Of a DNA stretch of 64,000 nucleotides, positions 55,701 to 64,000 are shown one piece after another. Made by a program: the position numbers and the translations under genes. This DNA is from Fulvia fulva (Eukaryota; Ascomycota; Dothideomycetes; Mycosphaerellales; Mycosphaerellaceae). Every line of letters begins with the position of its first letter. Within the stretch, counting starts at the first letter, position 1. The stretch is taken from the NCBI RefSeq assembly GCF_020509005.1, contig NC_063018.1, positions 124,001-188,000 of the forward strand, given 5' to 3'. Below the pieces are notes generated by a model. It made no database searches. It was not told the origin of the DNA and saw only the letters and a program-made list of their open reading frames with translations.

Positions 55701-57394
55701 TAAGAACCCAGTGGGAGAGGAGGAGAAGACCCAACCGGCCACACATGATCCCACAGAAGGAAGCAGACCTAAAAACATCACAGGAAATCCTAGCAGCCCT
55801 TGAACAGAGAGAAGCTCTGAGGGAGCAAGCTAACACAGGGGACAAAGGGAAAAAGAAGCCAAGCCAAGCAGAAAGGATCGCAGGTCACCTATAGGAAACG
55901 CGTTGGAACCAAAAACCGGTGAGGCCAGGAGCCCCACCAGCGGCCAGGACCTTCGGGAGGTATAACTACCTTATCTATAAAGACCTGAAGAGGGCGGAAG
56001 CAAGCATAGCTATCCAGATTCGCTCTGAGCACATTGGGCTAAGAGCATACTTGCACCAAAGAAGAGTCCTAGGATACGATTCCAAACGTTGCCCCTGTGG
56101 CTACCTATCCCAAAACCCGGAGCACATAGTGCTGAACTGTACTAAGTGGGTAAAAGGGAGAAGCCAGTAGAGGGCGAAGGCAAGAGACAGGCAATACCAG
56201 GCCATCATCCAGGACAGACAAGATATAAGGAGAGTGACAAGATGGATCCTTAACGAGGACTACCTAGAGCAATTCTCCCTAGCAGTAGAAACGGAAAGGT
56301 GGATAGAGAGGAGGGAGAGAGAGAGAAGAGCCGGGGAAACAGAAGGGAGAAAGGGAATCGAGAGGAGGACATCACTAGGGTTACGGGCAAGGTAGTTATA
56401 GGGTAACAACCATGACACTAGCGTACCCTGAAGGAAGGAGAACGAAAGGACAAGACAGGAAAGAACGAGGAGGGCAAAGACGAGGAGGTTTTCATCCGTT
56501 AATCGGGTTTCCTACCTACACAAATAGACCTAAATAGCGAGAGACCTGCATAGGCCATAGGGCACTAAAACAGGCGAATGAATAATCTATCTATCTATAT
56601 AGAAGGAAAGTCCCGGACGTATATAGCCTAGTATACTAGTATAACTACCCGTTATCGAACCCGGAGTATATAATACTATAGTGCCCGTAATAGGTAGAAG
56701 GACGAGGCTAGTAGAGAGCTAAGGTAGTAAGACGCGACTACTAGTTAATCGTAACGGATAAGCGAGACGTAAGACGGATAGTATAGTAGATACTATAGTA
56801 GGGCTTTCTTAAACAGTTCGCGCTAGCTAGTAAGACGGAGGAGTAGATAGAGAAGAGGCGGGAGGTCAAGGGGGTATAGATAGGGTAGTTATTAGGGCAG
56901 GCCTATAACACTAGTATACCCTTAATAAGGAAAACATAAAAGAAGGTAAGGTTAAGAATATCTAGGAGAGGAGAGGGGTTTTTACTCTATAATACGAGTT
57001 TCCCCTTTATAACTAGAAGTAGGTAGTATAGCTATATAGGCTAACAGGCTCTATAATAGTATAATGAATAATATATATATATATATCTTAATACTCCTAC
57101 TTATCTCGTATAGGAGGTTGTAGTCTACTCACTTCCTATTAATAGTACTTAGACCCTTTTATAACAGGTTAAGCTAGCTTATAAACCTCTAGAAGTGTAG
57201 ACTAGTCTTTAGTTTTATAAACCCGTCTATAACTATCTTAGAGATTAGGGTATACTTAATAGCAATAAGCCTCCTCTACTAAAGTTTCCTAATAGCGTTA
57301 ACGTACTTTACTACCGAGCGGGCTATACTACCGAGCGGGCTACTTTTACTAAGAACTGTACCACTTCTATAGATATAGCTATATGACTACTATT
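52791..57394 (+). repeat. Tandem array unit 3 (4604 bp)
   Basis: The third copy has eight AT units in the LINE A tail, which accounts for its shorter length. Otherwise it matches unit 2, including the RIP-changed first 40 bp. Confidence 0.93.
53024..56395 (+). pseudogene. LINE B ORF2, copy 3
   Basis: A duplicate of 43810-47181 shifted by 9214 bp, with identical stop positions and motifs, and no independent lesion seen. Confidence 0.87.
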
Positions 57395-58418
57395 CCCCGG
57401 CTATAAGAGGAGCCATAAATAGTGCTAGTAATAGGGAGACTAACGTTCTTATATAAGGCAGCGTAGAGCAATAGACAAATAAGAATCAACCAAATAATAG
57501 GGAGCTAACCCTAAAGGGAAGAACAGGAGGAGGGACGGGAAAACCAATAGCAAGACTAATAGCAAGACTAAACGGACCTAGATACAAACATGTCCTAATG
57601 CCTTATACTAGCAGACTATTAATCATTTAGTATAATGTGAACAGAAGCAAAGACAAGGTCTAAAGGAGCTTTCTACAAGCCTTAGACCCGGAGGAACACC
57701 ACATTATAGCAATATCGGAACTATAGATCAACCTACACTCTAGGATTCTATTAACTATACGAGACCCGAGATACTACGTAGTAATAAACAGAACCGAGGG
57801 AGTCCTACGAACATATATCTATGTCAGTAAGAAGGTACTAGCAGAGGACTGGCAGGCCTGGCCGAGAACCGACAGGGATATCACCACAGTGCAGCTCAAA
57901 ACAACTCAAGGCCAAGTCCTGATCCATAGCGTATACAACCCACCTCCAGAGTCCAGAAGCAGCACACAACTACACACGCTAGGAAGGCTCCCGGAAGCAA
58001 TGGACCAACAAAACCACAACATCGTGATAGGAGATTTCAACCTCCACCACCCAAAGTGGGGATCGGACTTCACCCTAGTACACTACTTCTTAGTAGGGAG
58101 GCTTATTAGTCAGATAGAAACAGCCTGAATAGACTTGATCACGCTAAAGGGAACAGAAACTTAGGCTAGAAACAACAGTTCTAGTACGCTAGACCTATAC
58201 TTTATATCCTACGCCTTAACACAACGGGTAGAAAGCTATATAGTTAATAATTAACTAGAGTCCTTATTAGACCACTATCCAATCCAAACCGACATCTAAC
58301 TTATAGTTAAGGAGGAGAGGGAACCTAAGAGGAGGCTCTACTAGAAGTAGGCCGAGTAGATACTAGTATAGTAGCGGCTAGAAGGCGAACTAAAACAGGT
58401 GAACATTAACGACATATA
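57395..58418 (+). repeat. Tandem array unit 4, partial and RIP-mosaic
   Basis: It matches units 2 and 3 to about 57712. It is then RIP-changed (57713-57820), matches again to about 58077 with a clean 79-codon endonuclease piece from 57889, and is heavily RIP-changed from there to the end. LINE homology stops at about 58412, where the Gypsy element begins. The changes are C-to-T at CpA and G-to-A at TpG. Confidence 0.85.
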
Positions 58419-58980
58419 TGTCATGGTCTCCCCACAGAGTGTACAGAAGGTGGGGACGGAAGAGCCTCAGAGTGCTCAGAAGTCGTCAAGAAGTGACAGT
58501 CCAGCTTAGTGTGTGAGCGCCAAGAATCATATGCCCCGTAACATTCACTACGGGACCCAGCCCTCCAAATTCACCCCTCTACCAAACCTTGACAGATTCA
58601 CTTCGGCTCGTGACTGTGTGACTCACGGCACTCCCGCGAGCACCCGCGACTGCGCTGGACCCTGGAAGAAGCACGTGGAAGACTCGGAACGTAGGGCAGG
58701 TTGGAATAAGGTTTTGAGCAAAGCTGCTGAGCGCGGCTTCGCACGGGTTAGCCCTATTAATGCGGGGACACGCACTCGCGAGGGTCGCGTATAAATATCT
58801 GGCCTTCCCTAGGCCTCTCTTGCTTTCTTCGTCTTTTGTTTTATGTAGCAATCATACTATACCCTTTTATATCTACACTTCGCACCTGCATTCTCGCTTT
58901 CACCCTTGCATCTCACAGGCCAGGCTCTCGCCCTGACATCACAAAAGGCCAACAAACCGTCAACCACTCGAGTCATCCTC
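58419..58980 (+). promoter_or_regulatory. Putative 5' LTR and leader with TATA box
   Basis: The segment starts TGTCATGG where LINE homology ends. It contains TATAAATA at 58790-58797, about 190 bp before the gag start. Its 3' LTR border is not defined, as I could not recognise a tRNA primer-binding site; self-priming, as in Tf1-like elements, is possible. The segment has few TA-rich RIP changes. Confidence 0.5.
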
Positions 58981-60192
58981 ATGGGTGACCACGCCACCGA
59001 TAGAAGTGTCAACCTCGATAACCAAGGCACTCTATTCCACTTTAGTGAGTGGACTGACATCCCCTTCTCGAACGCCGCTGCCTTCGGTGCCTAGGCAAAC
59101 GCTAACCCCGACACCGCCTACGCTCTTATCAACCGCACCGTCTCCTCTTTCCGCGAGACCGCCTAGTAGGTCGAGCAAGCAAACAACTAAGCAATATACC
59201 TTCAAGGTATTGTAAACACCTTCTAGAACCTCGCCCCGTACGCCGATAACAACCGCCGCTAGCACTTCTCTAAGAAGGTCAACGACCTAGACGAGTTCGA
59301 CGGCAACAAGAGCAAGTTTGAGGCATTTAAGACACAGCTCACTATTAAGCTATTGGCTAATACCGACCACTTTCCGTAAGAGAAGGACAAAGTCACGTAC
59401 GTCTTCTCCCTCCTTCGGGGAGACGCCGCGGCTTAGGTACAACACTACATCGACAACGCCACGTAGACTATCGGCTGCCCGGACGTCCTCACCTTAATAC
59501 AGGACCTCCGTGCTGCCTTTAGTAATCTAGACCGTAGAGCCACCGCCTAGAACGCTATCCACAACCTCCTCTAGAAGAACAAGAGCTTCGCCGAGTACCT
59601 CGCGGCCTTTAACCGCGATATCGGGTTCACCGGCTATAACGAAGAGACTAAGAAGAGCACTCTCCGCCGTAGTTTGTTAGCAGAGCTTCTTCGAGCCCTC
59701 GAGGACAAGGACGTCGGTGCTATGAGCTTCCGTAAGCTCGTCGAGACCTACTAGCGCCTCGACTCTAACATAAAACACACCGCCTCTCTCCTCGCTTCCC
59801 GTTCTTAAGGTCGTTAGCCTCGTAGTCCCGGAAGCCACTTCGCTACTCTACTAGGCGCCGCCGCTCCTACGGCTCTCCCTCCCGTCTCTATAGGTGACGC
59901 TATAGATCTCAGCGCTAGTGCCGCCGTCCCTCGAGTCTAGGGCCTCGTCAACGGTAAGCTCACTCCCGAAGAGAAGCTTCGCCGTCGCCAGGCCGGACTC
60001 TGTACCTACTACGGCGGTCCAGGCCACATCGTAGCTAACTGTCCGTAGCTCGCTGCCCGTAACGCCCGCAACCCGGTTCGCGGCGCTATCGGCGCTATCG
60101 AGCCTGCTCCTACTACTCCCGCTAAGCAGGAAAAAGCCTAGGTCTTCCTTATCGACGCGATGAAGACTAAGAACAACGTTTACCGAAAGTGA
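58981..60192 (+). pseudogene. Gypsy gag
   Basis: The frame opens at ATG 58981 (MGDHATDRSVNLDNQGTLF) and ends at TGA 60190-60192, with about 18 internal TAG/TAA codons. The capsid-like part reads LDEFDGNKSKFEAFKTQL, then VFSLLRGDAAA and NKSFAEYLAAFNRDIGFTGY. Near 60000-60045 a single zinc knuckle (CTYYGGPGHIVANC) has Tyr where a second Cys is expected, as a TGC-to-TAC RIP change would give. All lesions are base changes; no frameshift is seen. Confidence 0.82.
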
Positions 60193-63100
60193 AGAGAGGA
60201 AAGAAGTTGAGGATCAATACAGTACAGCTAGACCTATACGACGAGACGGGCAAGGACCACGCTTGTAAACCGTTCGTTACGAATGTAAATATCGGCTCAA
60301 AGAAACTCTCTTCTTCCAATCTCACTCTTATAGACACTGGCGTACTAGGCGAGTCTTTTATAGACTATAAACTCGCGACCTCTCTTAACCTCGAACCCTA
60401 GGAACTGAAGTACCCTCGCACCCTTGAACTCTTTAACGGCACGGAGACTACCACTAGTAAGATTACTTATGTTATACACACGTCAATCACCCTCGGAGGC
60501 AAGCGTATGTCGATCACTAGCTTCCTTACGTCCCTACCGTATCAGAAGTTTATCCTCGGCCTCCCCTAGTTCAGACGACACCGACCTATTATCGACTAGA
60601 CTTCCCTTACTGTCAGCTTCCCTCTAGAAGTTCCTCCGGCACCTCCGCCTTCTCCGCCGCCTCAGCGCGGTCCTGAGTATACTAAGATCTTCTAGGTGAA
60701 CGCCGCTGCCTTCACCACTACTACTAAGTAGCCTAAAGCTTAAGTCTTCGCCGCCTCTCTCCGCGATATCGACATCGCCCTCGAGAAGCTCGACAAGAAG
60801 CGTATACCTACCGACCCTGCTACGAAGGTCCCTCCTTAGGCACACCACATCCTCTACGTATTCGATACTAAAGCCGTAGACGAGCTGCCTCCTCATCGCC
60901 CTTACGACCACAAGATTGAGCTAGAAGAAGGTGTAGAGACACCGTTCGGACCGTTATATTCTATGTCCCGAGAAGAGCTTATCGTCCTTAAGAGATACCT
61001 CGAAGAGAACCTAAAGAAGGGGTTCATTCGAGCGAGCCGTTCTAGCGCTAGCAGTCCCGTCATGTTCGTCAAGAAGCCCGGCGGTGGTCTACGCTTCTAC
61101 GTAGACTACCGAGGCTTGAACGCTGTTATAAAGAAGAACCGCTGCCCAATACCGTTGATTTAGGAGACGCTCGAGCGCCTCTCTAAGGCCAAGTACTTCA
61201 CCAAGCTCGATGTTATCGCTGCGTTTAACAAGTTACGAATGGCAGAAGGATACGAGTATCTCATAGCCTTCCGTACTCGCTACGGGCTATTCGAGTCGCT
61301 CGTTATGCCCTTCGGCGTTTGTAACGGGCCTAGTACCTTCTAGAACTTTATTAACGACATCCTTTAGGAGTTCCTCGATCAGTTCTATACTGCCTACATC
61401 GACGACATCCTAGTCTACAGCGAGACTAAGGAGGAGCACCGCGAGCACGTCTATAAGGTCCTTTAGAAGCTCGTAGACGCCGGCTTACAGCTCGACATCG
61501 ACAAGTACGAGTTTGAGAAGACTGAAGTCAAGTTCCTTAGTTTGATCATTACCGTAGACGGCATCAAGATGGACCAAGAGAAGATCGACGCTATCGTCGA
61601 ATAGGATACTCCTACGAACGTCAAAGAGGTCTAGGGTTTCCTAGGCTTTACCAACTTCTATCGCCGCTTCATCCACGCATTTTCGGGCGTAGTACGCCCT
61701 TTGACGAAGCTCACGCGTAAGGGTGAGAAGTTCGCCTAGACCGACGAATGCTAGGAGGCTTTTGACTTGCTCAAAGCGAAGTTTGTTAAGAACCCGCTTC
61801 TATAGCACTTCGATTTCGAACTAGAGACCCGTGTAGAGACCGACGTATCCGACGGCGTAGTAGGCGGTGTCCTGCTACAACGCCGCTCGCCTAAATCCCC
61901 CTAGTTACCTATCGCCTTCCTCTCTAAGAAGATGACCGCCACGGAGTATAACTACGAGATCTACGACAAGGAGCTTCTCGCTATCGTCAAAGCTTTCGAA
62001 GAGTAGCGCCCCGAGCTCGAAGGCTCTGCTATGCCCGTCCAAGTAAGCTCCGACTATAAGAACCTCGTCTACTTTATAAAGAGCAAGCTGCTTAATCGTC
62101 GCCAGGCCCGCTAGAGCGAGTTCCTCTCCCGGTTCAACTTCGTAATCTCGTATACGCCCGGTAAGGCCAACTCGATGGCCGACGCCCTTACCCGCCGCCC
62201 TAGTGACTCTCTAGTTGATCGAAGAGGGGGCCGGCAAATCGTAGAGCAACAAGTCATCAAAGAGCACAACCTCTCTTCCGAGCTTCGAGAGTACCTATCG
62301 AACGGCTAGCCTACGCTCGCCGCTTCCTTTACTACTCTCGTGCTCGCTCCTACCTACCTTAACGAGAGTGACGATGAATCCGAGCCTAAAGAATACGCCT
62401 CGGACGCTAAGGACTTAAACGACGATAAAGAGGGCTTAGTAACGACCGACGGCTTATCCGAATCAGACTTTAAGGGGTTTGATAATAAGGAGCAGCCCGA
62501 AGGCATTATAGCACGAGTACGAATAGCGTACGATGCCGACATAGACGCCTAAGAGTTAGTTCAGGCCCTTGAATCTGGCGCGAGGACATTCCCGGGCTTC
62601 TCGCTGTCCGAGTACGAGCTCTAGGAAGGTGTCGTCTACTTCCGTAAGAAGCTTTACGTACCGTAGCCCGAAGGCTCTAATATCCGAGCTAAGATTCTTC
62701 AAATCATCCACGACTCCGCCTCTAGGGGTCACCTAGGCGTAGCTAAGACCCACAAGCTCCTCGCTAGGTGTTACTAGTGGCCGCATTCCTAGAAGGACGT
62801 CCGCCGCTACGTACTGAACTACGCTACTTACCGAAGAGCCAAAGCTAACCGCCACCGTCCCCACGGTCTCTTACACCCTCTCCCGGCTCCTGATCGTCCG
62901 TAGAAGCACATCACTATGGACTTTATCACCGATCTTCCTCACGGCAAGACCTTTAGCGGCGTGAAAGCAAAGGCCCTTCTAGTGATCGTGGACCGTCACT
63001 CTAAGGACCGGTACATAATCCCGTGCTAGAGCATGACCGTAAAGGAGACTGCTCGCTTGTTCTACGAATTCGTCTAGCGCTTTCAAGGCCTCCCGGATAG

Positions 63101-64000
63101 CATCACCTCTGACAGAGGCACCTAGTTCATCTCGCACTTCTAGAAGCGTCTGTATGCTATCCTAGGCATCAAGCATAACCTCTCGACCAGTTTTCAGCTA
63201 CAGACCGACGGCCAGACCGAAATTACGAACGCTATCCTCGAGCAGGTCCTTCGTTACTTCGTCGACTACTACTAGAAGGATTGGCCTCAGCATATCCCTA
63301 CGGTGGAGTTCGCTACTCGTAACTAGGACTCGGAGACTACTAGCTACTCTCCCTTCTATACTACGAGAGGTTACTACCCTCGTATAGGCATAGAACTAGA
63401 AGAACCTCTCCCGCCTACCGAAGACGTAAACGAGCAAGTAGCAGACGAGTTCGCTACTATGCTCTCACAGATCTATAAAGAAGTTCACGACGAGATAGTG
63501 TACGTATAAGCAATCTACGAGGATCAAGCCAATCGTCGTCGCTAGCCAGCTCCCGACTACTAAGTAGGCGATATGGTCTACCTTAACTCTAAGAACATCA
63601 AGACGGACCGCCCCTCTAAGAAGCTGAACTGGAAGAACCTAGGTCCTTTTGAGATCACCGAGCGTATCAGTTCACACGCCTACCGTCTAGCTCTTCCTAC
63701 GAACATAAAGATCCACGACGTCTTCCATCCCGTACGCCTTCGGCCGTCGGCTAAGGACCTATTCCCGAACCAAAACCAAGACATGCCAGGTCCTCCCGAT
63801 GAAGTAGAAGTCGACGAGCCTATTAACCTACCTTCTGACGACTATGCCGTCCGCAAGATCCGGGGAATCCGCGTAGAGCCTAACGACGTTGAAGGACTAC
63901 CGCCGATCAAGTATGAAGTCGAATAGCAAGGTTGCCCTGAGTAGGATACCTTATAGGAACCTATCTAACATATCATCTTTAATCGTCAAGCAATCGAAGA
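60189..64000 (+). pseudogene. Gypsy pol: protease, RT, RNase H, integrase, chromodomain
   Basis: One frame, -1 relative to gag, runs to the window edge with many TAG/TAA stops but no frameshift. The protease has LIDTGVLGESFID (about 60328-60366). The RT has [47 protein letters not shown] and YIDD at 61395-61406. RNase H has ETDVSDGVVGGVL and [14 protein letters not shown]. The integrase has the catalytic D, D, E in TMDFITDLPHG, TSDRGT and [10 protein letters not shown]. The end has HDVFHPVRLRP and a chromodomain start (YAVRKIRGIRV, KYEVE). Its RT frame has stops at former Gln and Trp codons. It is the chromovirus type, common in fungi. Confidence 0.87.

Larger units (their letters stand above)
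58419..64000 (+). mobile_element. Chromodomain Ty3/Gypsy retrotransposon, RIP-damaged, cut by the right edge
   Basis: A putative 5' LTR starting TGTCATGG at 58419 is followed by gag (58981-60192) and pol (60189 to the edge) in the order protease, RT, RNase H, integrase, chromodomain. The 3' LTR lies outside the window, so LTR borders and target duplication cannot be verified. The insertion is in the partial unit 4 of the LINE array and is therefore younger than that copy. Almost all coding lesions are stops that fit C-to-T or G-to-A change. Confidence 0.85.

Noticed and set aside
43810..57394. TAG reassigned or suppressed in the LINE copies
   Set aside because: Stops replace both Gln and Trp codons, and the same elements show CpA-to-TpA changes outside coding positions. 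RIP explains this better; host genes end normally at TAG.
43577..57394. CRISPR-like array
   Set aside because: The repeats are 4.6 kb transposon units; there are no short direct repeats with unique spacers, and the DNA is eukaryotic.

Overview
The window is nuclear DNA of a filamentous ascomycete. Genes have short spliceosomal introns (about 45-190 nt, GT...CTAAC/CTGAC...AG), fungal gene families, and transposons mutated in the CpA-to-TpA pattern of repeat-induced point mutation (RIP). Gene content and intron style suggest a Dothideomycete, possibly Mycosphaerellales-like; the placement is an inference.

Positions 1-39,400 are gene-bearing. In order they hold: the 3' end of an IMP 5'-nucleotidase gene (ISN1); a rhodopsin-domain membrane protein; a decayed stretch with relics of an aldo/keto reductase and a FAD monooxygenase; a housekeeping block (ERG25 sterol C-4 methyl oxidase, NCA2, Sec4/Rab8 GTPase, LYS2 aminoadipate reductase, an RBR ubiquitin ligase); a frameshifted zinc-type dehydrogenase; a small secreted Cys-containing protein; a tRNA-Ala gene; the splicing factor AAR2; an F-box-like protein with tandem repeats; a glutathione S-transferase with an internal stop; a laccase; a divergent GH43 glycosidase / sugar transporter pair; and three related small proteins in tandem, one broken.

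Positions 39,400-64,000 are a transposon island with no host genes seen. A heavily RIP-mutated LINE (LINE A) is interrupted by a nearly full-length LINE of another family (LINE B), flanked by a 14-15 bp target-site duplication. A segment made of LINE B's 3' three quarters, the LINE A tail and a 304-bp spacer is repeated in tandem three times (units of 4606, 4608 and 4604 bp) plus a partial, RIP-mosaic fourth. That last copy is cut by a chromodomain Ty3/Gypsy element that runs off the right edge.

The most unusual item is the tRNA-Ala(UGC) gene at 23970-24134. Besides an ordinary 37/38 tRNA intron it carries a 49-bp insertion in the D-stem that begins GTATGT, contains CTAAC and ends CAG, like a spliceosomal intron. 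Removing both insertions gives a complete tRNA-Ala cloverleaf with the G3:U70 alanine identity pair and a Pol III terminator. Exon joins given for protein genes were read by eye from frame, splice signals and family sequence; no alignment or search was run.
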